Below are positions 47,917 to 59,899 of a stretch of DNA of 64,000 nucleotides, in pieces. Below the pieces are notes generated by a model, which was not told the DNA's origin, did not search any database, and was given only the letters and a program-made list of their open reading frames with translations. Numbering within the stretch: position 1 is the first letter of the stretch; each line of letters starts with the position of its first letter. The position numbers were made by a program, and so were the translations under genes. The stretch spans positions 16,926,001 to 16,990,000 of the forward strand of contig NC_046679.1 in the NCBI RefSeq assembly GCF_009870125.1, in the 5' to 3' direction. This DNA is from Drosophila pseudoobscura (taxonomy: Eukaryota; Arthropoda; Insecta; Diptera; Drosophilidae).

Positions 47917-50900
47917 TTACTGCTGGAAGTGTATTTGGTTCACTTGGTTGTGGTGCATTCCCATTGTACTGTTGACGTTGTTGGTGTTGTTGCTGCTGTT
48001 GGCATTGCGGCTGCGGTTCTGGCCCCTGCGAGCTGAGGACTTTGGCTTTGGCGGCTGCTCTGCCATCACAGTGTACGGCTGTATATTACTGGTCACGGCT
48101 ATGGGAACCTTTATTTTAATGGAATAGAATATCAGTATTATCGAACTTGCGACTAGACGGGGCAATGGTTGAGGGCAACCTACTGGTATATTGTAGTGCT
48201 GTATGGGCATCGGCTGGGGGGTGGCCAGTCTGTTGCCATAGCTGTACGTGTTTACGGTGTTGCGCGGGCCGGATATGATGGTAGCAATGTGCGGCATTGA
48301 TGATGTCGGCGCCGGAGTTATCAGTGAGGTCGTGTTAACGACGTTGCTGATTGATGCCGTAGCCGACACCAAGGTTGGCTGCGTGGCACTGACCGACACT
48401 GGGCGTACATATGTACCAGAAGGCAGTCCGGCCAGCATGGGACCAGGATGTTTGAGCAGACTCTCCTGATTGGGATGGCCGCTGAGGGACATCATAGTCT
48501 GCCATTTTTTGGGGGCTGATCCGGCAAAAGATCCACCAGATCCAGACCCAGTTCCCGATCCGGATGCTGTTGGAATCGGCATTGCACTGGACGCTGTCCG
48601 ATGCAACTGTGGAGTGGGAATGGCGATACTAGTTGCTGGCGCTGGTGTTGGTACGGCTGTCGCTACTGGCATCGGTGTAGCCATATGACTGGCAATCGGA
48701 GTGGCCATCGTTGGCTTTGGCCTGGAGCGGGTCGGCTCTGATACCGGCGGTGGCGTCAAATCGATCGTTTCACCCAGCCCCAGAGCGCTGGCCTGGCCGC
48801 ATGTGGCCGAATGACGCTGCCAGTGCATCTGCTGGCAAGGATAGTCGCAGTAGGAGGTGTTCCAGCAGCAGTACAGCTGAGCCTCTCGCATACAGTTGGC
48901 GCACCACTGTTTCTTCTTAGTTTCGTCGACGGCATGATTCCGTTCCAATGTGCTCTGCTGACGCATCTCGCTGATCACGCGCTTGTTCTCCTGATCCAGC
49001 GCCTTGCGCATCTCGTTGATCATTTGCTCGTTGTTGCGCTTTATCTCCGAAAGCTGGCGGCTGTAGTCCTGCTTTAGGCGCTCGTTCTCCAGGGCGAGGC
49101 TGGTGATGCGAGCCTGCAGTATATTCTGGTCACCGCCGCCCAGATCGCTAAGAGTGTCCTCGATGACGGATATGAAGTAGTCCGTGATCTGAGGGAAAAC
49201 AACGAGTATTATTTTAAAATGCTACAAGTATCTTCAAAGAATAATTAGGAACTGGCTTACTTTGTGTGCATTGTCTTTGAGACGTTGAGAGACGGGTCCG
49301 GCGTGCGCTGGATAGAATTGTGAGCCATCCGACTGAAGTGGACCGCATGGACGAGGCACCAGCTTGGGCGGAGCCGAGCGCAGGAGCATTTCATTCAGAG
49401 CTCCACAGACGAACGAATCATTCTGTCTCGACTCGCTCACCATGATATCTGTGGGCAGTCCGTTCAGAGCGTTGGCCAGCAGGCCACCGGACTCCATAGT
49501 GGGCGGCATGGATATGGCTTGAGACGTGGACGTGCCCATCTGGGGCATGCTCAGACCCGCCAGAGGCGGTGGCATGGAAGCACTGCTGCTTTGCACTGAG
49601 GTGGGACCAGGGGGAATGGGAATGCTTGGTATAAACGTCGAGCTCTGGAGTGTGCTCTTGGACACGGCTCTCAGGGGAGGAACTGGTATCGTCATCGGGC
49701 TGTTCAGAGTGCAGCCGCTTGCCTGCTCCACGGGTATGACCACCATATTGGATCGCAGCAGGCTTGATGTGGTGGGTGACGGGGGCGGCTGCGTCAGCGG
49801 TTGAGGACGGTCACTTTTTTGTCGCACATTTGGCGGTGCAGATGGCGGCGGCGGTGGCTTGCTGACCACGTACACGCCGGGTGGTTTGACGCTCGGCAAA
49901 TGGCCGGGCGAATGAGCTGGCGAGTTTAATGCTTGCCCCGACAGAGGCAGAGGGCCATATGGGACGCCTCTGCGTTTGGGTGGTGCCACCTCCATAGCTT
50001 TGGCCGCCGCGGCTGACTGCTTGGGGCTGATCTTTTGGATGGACGTGTCGCCCACATAACGCACTGAAGGCGTATCTTCGCGCATCGTTAGCACTGCCTC
50101 CGCTCTGGTGGCCTGTGGCTGTGACTGCGGCGACGGCGGTGGAGCCATTGCCTGTCCCACCAAGTTATGTCTGCTGTTGTGGGTCTCCGATTCCGTTTCC
50201 TCTTCGCTGAGAACCTCTTCCTTGATGGCCACGAGCTCTGGAACAGGGGCAGCAGGCTGGCCCTCGCCTGGTTCTGGCGGTGGTGTGGGCACAGGCACAG
50301 GCACTGTGATCCTCGGTTCCTGCGGAGGATTAACCTTCTCCTTTGGCTCCTTCTGTGCTTTTTGCTGTTGTGGCTTCTCTGCCGGTGCTTTTTCTTGTTC
50401 CTTGGCCGGCTTAGGTAGCTTCGGGGAGGTAGAGTCGGCTGCAATAGTTTCCTGCACTTGAGGGGGTTCTTCCTCGGGCTCTGGTTCCGATAGCACTTCG
50501 GCTTTGACTTCGACAAATGGAATCACCTTCTTGATTAGCTGCTCCTGTTGCCGCTCAACTTCGGACCTTTTCAAGCCCTTTGCTTCGGCTCTCTCCAGTT
50601 CACGTGGCTGCTTGGCCACTGGGGGCTTGGCAGCTTCTGGGGCAGTGGTGTCACTTGAGGAGGCAGCTTGTTGCTGTTGCTGTTGTTGCTGCTGCTGCTC
50701 GCGTGATATCTTGGTGATGGTCACGCCTTGACGACGTCTGACCAAATCCACCAATCCGCCGAGAGGATCGGGCGTGGTATCGATTTGGGAATCTGGCAAT
50801 TTTAAATGCATCTCCGACTCAAGTTCGGAAAAAAGGGAGTCGTCCTTCTTGTCCTGCTCCTCCTCTTCCGGACTATTCGCTTGTTGTTGCTGCTCCAGTT

Positions 50901-53900
50901 CTGCCATCTGCTGCTTGCGTGCTGCATGCTTTTCGCGACGACTCGATTCGGAGGTGCCGCTGGTATCGCTTATGGAATGTTTACGCTTCTTCCCGGCCAC
51001 ATCTGTACCGGCCACCTCTGTACCGGCCACCTCTGTACCGGCCACTGAGGCGTCGGCTGGTGGTATGGCCTTTGCTGCCAGGTTCTTCCGCTTGAGCAGC
51101 ACCTTGCAGCGTGAGTCGGTTAGCGATTCAGCCGAACGGGGTATGACCTCATAGTTGTTGCTCTTCTGCTTGACATGCTCATTGCCGGAGACCGTGGCCG
51201 TTGCCTGTTCTAGTCCTTGAAGCTGCTGTGATGAAAGCGGCGGCGGCGGCGGCGGTGGCAGCTTCTTGACTGGACTAACCGACTGATCCGACTCATTGCC
51301 CGACTCTGTGGCGGCCTTTGTTTTCTTTACAATGGACAACTTATCGCCTGCTGTTTTACGAATGAGAAACTGCAGCGGCGTCTTGTTGGCCGGCTCCAGA
51401 TCACGATCGATGGCCGCGTATACGCCTGGCATCATGTTCTCGAGCTGCTGCTGCTCCTCGAGCGGATCGTAGGGCGTGCGGTAGGGGGCATAGTGGAAGG
51501 AGCCGATTTTCCGCTTGATATGCTCAATATGCACCTCTACCTCACAAATGCAATCGACCAGGTCTCTGGCCATGCGACGACTGGTCTGTATATTGGGATT
51601 CTGGGCCGAGTACAGGAAGCAATCCTTCACGGGCACATGGGCGCGATCATGCTTGCCAAAGAAGCGCACATTCACCAGGCCTTTGTCGGCACCCATGGCC
51701 TTGGCGGGCCAGTAGGGAAATCCTTTGAGCTTGGCCCAGAGCAACAGATGCGGCTGACGGCAAACCTTCACGAACCACTCGTCGCTGGAGTTCGCATTCA
51801 GATAGCACTCGGGACAGGTGTCTATCTCGATGGTCTCCTCGCGGCACACCTTCACCAACTGCTTAGCCGGCTGCTCCACCTTGAGGTCTGCAAAACGAAA
51901 GCAAATCGAAAGGAAAGGTTGGTCATTGTGCAGTGAAAACACAGTCGACTCTGAATGCTGCTCACGTACCGCCAGAGTCCATTATCAGGGCATTGTGCTG
52001 CATCCACTTGACCTCACTCAGGAACTCATCTACACTGCAAAAGGCGTTGTTTTTGATGCGCGCGGACAGAGTCGCGAAGCTCACGGGATTCACAAAGAAT
52101 TTTTTGTACGTTTCCGGTAACACATCCTCTGGTGCCCGCAGCTTCTGGAGCTGCAAGAGAAGAAGAAGGAGACACAGGAAATGTGAATTCTCGGGTTGTA
52201 TTACCAAAGAAAAGCAGAGGAAATTAATTGGAAAATACGAATTGTTGCCTCTAGAGGGGAGGGGGATGGAAACCACAGATAGGAAGTGGTCTGCAAACCA
52301 AGGCAAAGCATAAATAGACCCAAATATGACATAAAATGACGAGTCTATAGCTTGTCTAATTGTTTCCAATGCCTAACTGCCGGCAGGCGGCGATAGCATT
52401 AAATGAATTAATTAATTAATGGTCCGCGTGGCGCGAGCATTTTAAGCATATCTAACGAGGGAAAGTCCCACTCGAAAGGCCGTCGCAGTTAACTTTTATT
52501 TAAATGGGTTACACATTAATTGGCTTCTTTAAGGCAACCATTGGCCTGCTTCGTGTCCGTACATAATATTACATAAATGCAGAAATGCCCCATTAAACGT
52601 ATGCCATATGCTGCAGAGCCCAGTCTGAAGAAGCACGTGGCCAGGGCAGACTTTAGTTTGTGTTAAAATTAACAAAAAGAAAGCCGATAAGTACAGCGCA
52701 TTAAAGAGATCATTTACACAGCCTGTTTTACGAGCTATCAGACCTCATTATCGAGTAAACTAGAAAGAAAACAATATATCAGTCGCACAAATATGTATGC
52801 CTGCCGCTTCGACGGCCATCTAATGCAGATATGTATGTAAGTACAGTAGCGCGTACGGCACGTGAGTCGTGAAGCGCTTCCAACTATCGCTGCCACTATA
52901 TCTGAAGCTTAGACAGGGCACGTAGGTCATTGCAGCGGAGCCTCCTTCTCCGATGTCAGCACAGAGAGCGAGTAATGAAGAGAGAGAGAGAGCGAGGGGG
53001 AGAGCGAAACCCAATAAACCAGCGAGACATTTCAGGTGTCTACTCAAAGTATGTTTCGTCACTGCAGAGATAGTACGAGTAGGAGCGTGAGCACACACAC
53101 ACACACACACACAAAGCGTCGGCCATACCCAGAGACAGACACAGACACACATCTTGTATGTATATCTTATACATTTTGCTGTTTTTGCGAAATATTTTTC
53201 GCATTAGCAAACGAATGTGTCGAAGATAACGAAAAATCTTGATGGGTAATGAGATACATACACAAATATATATACATATATGTATGTACATATGTATATT
53301 CCAAGCATAATCACTTACCCCGCGCACTTGTTTCATGCGTTCGAGCGCAAAGCCTAGCAGCTGGCTCAACAGATCGGCCGAGACATCGTTCCGACGCAAC
53401 CTATAAAAACGAAAAATGTATATAAAGAAAAATGCTCGCATTTGCAAGGGAAAAAGGTCGGGGTCACCTTTTAGGTGCGGGGTCAAGCAGCGTACACTCG
53501 GGACACTTCCAAGAGTAATCGAATTTTGTGGTGGCTGGACGCACACAGTATGAGTGTAACGAACGAAGACACTTGCTGCACGCCTGCAGATTGCCGGATT
53601 TCCGACACTTCCAGCAGAAGGGATCCCAGCCATTCTAAAATGAAAAGAACATGCAAGAATACGAAGATGGAAGATGTTACACTATTTTATTATTATTTTT
53701 GTTTACCCGTGGCGGCGTTGTGTAGATCTGCATCATTCGTTCATATGCCTTGTCTTCTGGCTCTGGCTCCTTGTCTGTTGTCTTCGGATTAATGAAATCC
53801 AAGAACGCCGACACATCGGTATCTTGCATACTGCCAGCCGAGCTGTTGATCCAATCGCTATCGACCTCGGTCGAGGTGTTAGGGTTTTGCTCCGATTCCG

Positions 53901-54792
53901 GATCATGTATGATGCTGTTCAGAAAGGCGCTATGCTTCTTCGCAAAATCCACGTTCTCGGTGCGGAGATTGGCGCGTTTGGCTGGGCGATGCTCCTCATT
54001 GCTACAGCTGTTACTTAGCGAATTGGTCTTGCTGCGGGAGCGAAGGTTGGAGGGGCTCAATTCCACAGTCGAACTACTATCACTATCCTCGGCATCAAGC
54101 CCCAGCACGCGTTCTCCGCAATCGTTGACCATGGAAATACCCCGCTCTTGGCGTACTTTCGTAGCCAGCCTTTCAACCCATTCGGTATCTTCGGCGTTCC
54201 AGGACGGGTTTGGTATGCTCTTGCTGCGTTTCATAAACTTATTTTTCTTGCGCTTGCTGCTGCGGCTGGAAGATCGGGAAGAAGGCTTGGGGGACGACCG
54301 CTCCTTGTCTTGCTGGGCCCGTTTCATTAGCTGATTTGTGACAAAGCGCGACTTGCGGCGCTTCAACTTCGATCCATCGGCCACAAAGTGGCTGAGCACC
54401 TCGGACTCCATTTGTGACCTTTGGAGGGCCAGCATCTCCTTGGGCACCTTCGTCGTCTTGCCCTCCTTCTGTGGCAACGATACCAATGGGCTCAGGTCCG
54501 GCTGCAGCTGCAGGTGCGGTTGGGACGGCACCTTGGTTAGTTTCATGGTGAGCGGTGGTCCGAGTGTGGCCGATGGACTGGAGTTGGACGAGTTGCTGCT
54601 GCCGGCAGCCGACCCCGGTGGGGCACTCACCACATACTTTTGTCGCTTGTGGGGCATACTGGGCTCCATATCATGACTGTCCGCCTGAAGTAACAGCACT
54701 GGCTGGGGGCTGTCGATGGCGGAGAGGGCCTCGAATTCAGGACGCGGTATCGAGTTCACGCTGTCCCTGCTGTCGCTGCTGTCCGTTTCCAT
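47917..54792 (-). CDS. Zmynd8: ZMYND8-type chromatin reader (PHD-bromodomain-PWWP-MYND)
   Basis: Six coding exons on the minus strand: 54792-53707, 53634-53468, 53400-53319, 52150-51970, 51887-49261 and 49188-47917. All junctions are GT/AG and in frame, giving about 1804 residues. Exon 1 encodes a Ser/Lys-rich region. A C4HC3 PHD finger follows at about 363-415 (FCWKC ... SYC ... KCPEC), a bromodomain at about 425-506, a zinc-binding CPEC segment near 531, and a PWWP domain near 557 ([13 protein letters not shown]). After a long Pro/Gln-rich region come a coiled coil at about 1390-1470 and a MYND zinc finger at 1477-1511. The order matches human ZMYND8, a nuclear reader of acetylated and methylated histone tails that recruits corepressors. 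The usual bromodomain Asn seems replaced. I recall the melanogaster orthologue as CG1815, unverified. The extreme C-terminus is uncertain because of a possible in-frame 75-nt intron. Confidence 0.9.
50650..50701 (-). repeat. Coding CAG/CAA tract (polyglutamine) in the ZMYND8 gene
   Basis: On the minus strand it encodes about ten glutamines followed by alanines and serines, in the disordered region after PWWP. Confidence 0.85.
51001..51048 (-). repeat. 15-bp coding tandem repeat in the ZMYND8 gene
   Basis: Three copies of a 15-base unit encoding VAGT[ED], followed by a broken fourth. A likely length-polymorphic site. Confidence 0.8.
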
Positions 54793-55197
54793 GTAGATTT
54801 AGAAAACCTCCGCTTCACTGCAAAGATTATATACGATGATATGGAGGCGTTAGGGTAATGTAATGCTAGAACGTTAACCCCAACTGCAACTGCGAGAAAT
54901 CACGACTGGGAGGCCGTGAGACCGCGCGAGCGAACAGATGTGACGAATACTCTCAAAATGGCAAATCTATGTATAAATGCAAACTGTCACGCTGCTGCTG
55001 CCAGCTTGCCTTTCGGTGCGGTGCTGCCTGCTTACTGTGGCTTCTGTGGTTGTTGTTTCTTTGATTTTTTTTTGCGTCACCTGAGCAACTTCAGCGAGTG
55101 GCAGCAATCGCTTTTTGAAAATTATTTAACCTACGCATCGTGGTAGATCAATACGCACACCCACACACACGCACAGGCACGTACACGAGCACCCACC
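54793..55197 (-). other. 5' leader of the ZMYND8 gene with a probable UTR intron
   Basis: On the minus strand a clear acceptor (ataatctttgcag) ends just before 54817, 25 bases upstream of the ATG, so the start exon has a spliced leader. The best upstream donor I see is CTGAAG|GTGGGT at 55197-55195, giving an intron of about 380 bases. The first exon and promoter would then lie between 55.2 and about 55.6 kb. Confidence 0.4.
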
Positions 55198-57610
55198 TTC
55201 AGGGGATCCTGGGAGGATGTTTCAATGGCCGGACGCGGCTGCGGACATGGTCTGTGGAACAAAACAGCAACTATTTTGGGCCTCCCTGGCGACAGTTTTT
55301 GCTGTTGCTGTTGCTGCTGCTACTGCTACTCTTTTTGTTGCTGAGGACCGCCTCAGTATGTGTGCATCTGTAAGAAAATGTGCACTCGGTAAATACAAAG
55401 TTATAGTTGCTCGCGCTGGCCCGTCAAGCGAGAGAAAGAAAAGGAATATGTGTGTCTTACCAATTTCACTTCTTGCGACAGCCATCGACGAGTTAGCTCT
55501 GTTATGGGTTATGCTCTCTTTTCTGGCCTCCGGCGCTATGATCAAACCAATTTTACACTAGAATTCTGACCTAGATTGTGGGCTGTATGCAGTCGATGCA
55601 CCTTTTTCCTTACTTAGTTGACGCTTTTAATTCTTTTCGCAAAATTGCCGCGGACTGCTCGCTGCCTTGTTTTCTTGGTTATTTTTGTTGTATTTGTTTT
55701 TTGCTTACATTTCCTCAAATTACTACATGGCAACTACACAGTAACTACACATGTGCTACACAATGGGTAGAAAAAGAGGGGTATGGACAACCGACTCGTT
55801 TCTGCGTTGCAGGACAGAGCAGCAGTGTGACCGATGTACCGATGGAAAAAAACTTAGCCCACTTGACCAAACTTGAGGTAAACCGCGGAAATATTGTTTG
55901 TAAATTCTTCTTGTAGATCCATCCTATCCCAATTGCTAAGAAACCTCACGATATCTTTTACCTGAACAGCGCTAAAATTTTAAGCAAATAGGTCAATGCA
56001 TATACTGTATAGTAAGTGATAAGACGTATGTAAGTGTTTTTGGAATGTAGGGAAATTGTTTCGATGCAAAAAACAATATTGTCGCGATGAAACAACCGTC
56101 CATCAACCGGCTTTCGATACTATCGACTGTGCATTATAGCTGGGCGCCTAAGTTTGAAAAGGATATTGGTAATATATTAAACAATGGAACACAATACAAA
56201 AATGCGACAGAGGCTTGATGCTTTTATTTATTAATATATTTGTATCTTTATTTGGTTGAGCTCTGCATGCATGTGTGAATTCGCCGGAATTGCTGTCCTC
56301 TTCGCCGCTACTTTTTCACTCTCTCCGTCTCTTCGAGTTGCTTGTTGCATTTTGCTCTCTCTCTATCTCTCTATTTGTTTTTGGTGTATTTTTATGTAAA
56401 TCTGGAAATGTTTGGAAAATTTAAATAAATAATAGCTTAATATCGTTGGAACTCTAAATGAATTAAATATTTATAAAATGCCTGAACTAAATGATAATAG
56501 GCCATAGAAAGTATATTAAAAAATTGTCACGTTGTTATCTGAGAATTTAAAGTGTGGCTTAAAATGAATTTATCCGCAATCGCGGAATAGAATTGATCTA
56601 TTTTGGGAACAGAACAGCCGATCAAACAGATGCATAAAGCTCAGTTTAATTAATATTTTTTATTATGTTATCAGAAAATACACAAAGAGCATATGTATGT
56701 ATGTATGTTTCATAGATCTATGAATCCTAATTATGTGGATACTTATAGTAACACTCAATAGCAAACCATAGTCAGCCAGCACTAATAGCTGAATATTTGT
56801 TGAAATTAGTTTAGTTTTCCACGACTATCACGTTCATCTGAATATAGTATAATAATTACCTTAATAATGAACTGAAATGCAGGAACGTTCGCATGAATTC
56901 GAAATGTGGCTAACGACCTTGAAATTAATATATATAAATCAAGGGGGTAGGTAGAAGGTGCACAGAACAGAAGCCTTTAATCACAATTTGGAGAAGTTTA
57001 ATTAAAATTAAAAGCCATTTTAAAGTAGGACCAGGACTAGGCTGATACTACTATACTCGAATAGATATGGACATAAAACCCGGGGCTAACAGGTAAACAA
57101 GTTATGAATCCCATTACATAAACCATTTCCCAGGCTGACAATTCCCAACCCGTGGAAGGGTCCCGTTCCCACATTCCCACCCAGAACCACCCACAACCAC
57201 TCACACCCACACCCACAGTCGAACGAACCCAGGGAAAACGGTTGAACTTCTACAAACGGTTTTCATATATTCATGGCAAATTATAATGCTTCGGGGGGAT
57301 AAAAAGCGACGACGAAGAAAGACAAAAGTTGGCCCATTCATAAGGGTCACACTTGGGGAGACACAGCGACAATGTCGGAGTCCTGGCTGCTGCTGTCCCT
57401 CTTCCCTCTTTTACCACGACCTACTCCACGTGTAAACATGCATCTCCATATATCAATAAATTGAGATTACTTACATAATTTGTATTCCAAAATCCAAAAA
57501 CTGTTAAAAAAGTTGCCATGGCCCCGTTTTTATACGATTGTGTGTCCGTCCGGGAGCGCGCGTGTGTGTTTGTCGTTGCCAGTACATGAGTACATCGTGG
57601 AAAAAGTTTT
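55198..57610. other. Non-coding region upstream of the ZMYND8 gene
   Basis: No supported gene. AT content rises after about 55.9 kb, with frequent ATTTA-type runs and the short tandem repeat tatgtatgtatgtatg near 56694. Confidence 0.55.
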
Positions 57611-58694
57611 TATACCCGATACTCAAAATGAGTATTGGGGTATATTAGATTTGTGGTAAAAGTGGATGTGTGTAACGCCCAGAAGGAATCGTTTCCGACC
57701 CCATAAAGTATATATATTCTTGATCAGCATCAATAGCCGAGTCTATTGAGCCATGTCTGTCTGTCCGTCCGTCCGTCTGTCCGTCTGTCCGTCTGTCCGT
57801 CTGTCCGTCTGTCCGTCCCCTTCAGCGCCTAATGCTCAAAGACTATAAGAGCTAGAGCAACGATGTTTTGGATCCAGACTTCTGTGATATGTCACTGCTA
57901 CAAAAATATTTCAAAACTTTGCCCCGCCCACTTCCGCCCCCACAAAGGGCAAAAATCTGTGGCATCCACAATTTTAAAGATACGAGAAAACAAAAAACGC
58001 AGAATCGTAGAGAATGACCATATCTTTTAGACTGCAGAATCTGAATTGGATCGTATTACTATTATAGCCAGCATCAAGAAAACAATTTCATTTTTTCTCG
58101 CCCTGTCTCTCTCTAACACACAGGTAGCATAGGCGGCTTTGCTTAGAGTAAAACATTAGCGCCTAGATCTCAGAGACTATAAAAGCTAGTGCAACCAAAT
58201 TTGGTATCCACACTCCTAATATATCGGACCGAGACGAGTTTGTTTCAAAATTTTGCCACACCCCCTTCCGCCCCCGCAAAGGATGCAAGTCTGGGGATAT
58301 TCACAAATCTCAGAGACTATTATGGCTAGAGTAACCAAGTTTAGTATCCGCACTCCTGTTAGATCTCACTAGAAAACGTATATCTCAAAATTTCGCCCCA
58401 CCCCCTTCCGCCCCCACAAAGGACGAAAATCTGTTGCATCCACAATATTGAGGATACAAGAAAACTAAAAACGCAGAATCATAGATAATGACCATATCTA
58501 TCAGATTGGTGAATCTGGATCAGATCAGATCATTTTTACAGCCAAAAGGAACAAATCAATTTGCAGTGGCTACGCAGCGCCCGACGTCACGCTCAGACTG
58601 ATTTTCTGTCTCTCTCGCACGCACTCTTTGTCGTGTTGTTAAATATTAGCGGCGTCTGCCGGAGGAGAGCCATACTGACTTAGTATCGGGTATA
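57611..58694. mobile_element. DINE-1/SGM/ISY-type element, copy 1 of a tandem pair
   Basis: The element is bounded by perfect 13-bp inverted ends, tatacccgatact on the left and agtatcgggtata on the right. Inside are the left-end text typical of the family (gtgtgtaacg, tatatattcttgatcagcat), a GTCT/GTCC microsatellite at about 57761-57818, and three related segments of ctcagagactat-type sequence. About eight bases past the right end is an imperfect hairpin (gttgcgg...ccgcagcaac, 58703-58722). Inverted ends, microsatellite and 3' hairpin fit the non-autonomous helentron-like DINE-1 group. No transposase frame is present. Confidence 0.75.
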
Positions 58695-58748
58695 ACCGTA
58701 GAGTTGCGGTGTCCGCAGCAACTCACAACGTTCCCCCTCGTTTCTTTT

Positions 58749-59856
58749 TATACCCGATACTCAAAATGAGTATTGGGGTATATTAGATTTGTGGTAAAAG
58801 TGGATGTGTGTAACGTCCAGAAGGAATCGTTTCCGACCCCATAAAGTATATATATTCTTGATCAGCATCAATAGCCGAGTCGATTGAGCCATGTCTGTCT
58901 GTCCGTCTGTCCGTCTGTCCGTCTGTCCGTCCGTCCGTCTGTCCGTCTGTCCGTCTGTCCGTCTGTCCGTCTGTCCGTCCCCTTCAGCGCCTAATGCTCA
59001 AAGACTATAAGAGCTAGAGCAACGATGTTTTGGATCCAGACTTCTGTGATATGTCACTGCTCCAAAAATATTTCAAAACTTTGCCCCGCCCACTTCCGCC
59101 CCCACAAAGGGCGAAAATCTGTGGCATCCACAATTTTAAAGATACAAGAAAACCAAAAACGCAGAATCGTAGAGAATGACCATATCTTTTAGACTGCAGA
59201 ATCTGAATTGGATCGTATTACTATTATAGCCAGCATCAAGAAAACAATTTCATTTTTTCTCGCCCTGTCTCTCTCTAACACACACGTAGCATAGGCGGCT
59301 TTGCTTAGAGTAAAACATTAGCGCCTAGATCTCAGAGACTATAAAAGCTAGAGCAACCAAATTTGGTATCCACACTCCTAATATATCGGACCGAGACGAG
59401 TTTGTTTCAAAATTTCGCCACACCCCCTTCCGCCCCCGCAAAGGATGCAAATCTGGGGATATTCACAAATCTCAGAGACTATTAAAGCTAGAGTAACCAA
59501 ATTTGGTATCCGCACTTCTGTTAGATCTCACTATAAAACGTATATCACAAAATTTCGCCACACCCCCTTCCGCCCCCACAAAGGACGAAAATCTGTTGCA
59601 TCCACAATATTGCAGATTCGAGAAAACTAAAAACGCAGAATCATAGATAGCGACCATATCTATCAGATTGCTGAATCTGGATCAGATCAGATCATTTTTA
59701 TAGCGAAAGGAAACAAATCAATTTGCAGTGGCTACGCAGCGCCCGACGTCACGCTCAGACTGATTTTCTGTCTCTCTCGCACGCACTCTTTGTCGTGTCG
59801 TTTTATATTAGCGGCGTCTGCCGGAGGAGAGCCATACTGACTTAGTATCGGGTATA
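58749..59856. mobile_element. DINE-1/SGM/ISY-type element, copy 2 of a tandem pair
   Basis: A direct repeat of the preceding element at an offset of 1138 bases, with the same 13-bp ends and the same downstream hairpin (59865-59884). It differs by scattered single bases and by about 24 extra bases in the GTCT/GTCC microsatellite. Confidence 0.75.
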
Positions 59857-59899
59857 ACTGTAGAGTTGCGGTGTTCGCAGCAACTCACAACGTTCCCCC

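Noticed and set aside
50108-50461. Long frames on the + strand opposite the ZMYND8 gene (also at 48248-48920, 51493-51936 and 53750-54334)
   Set aside because: They are shadows of the real minus-strand exons, whose domains and splice sites are clear.
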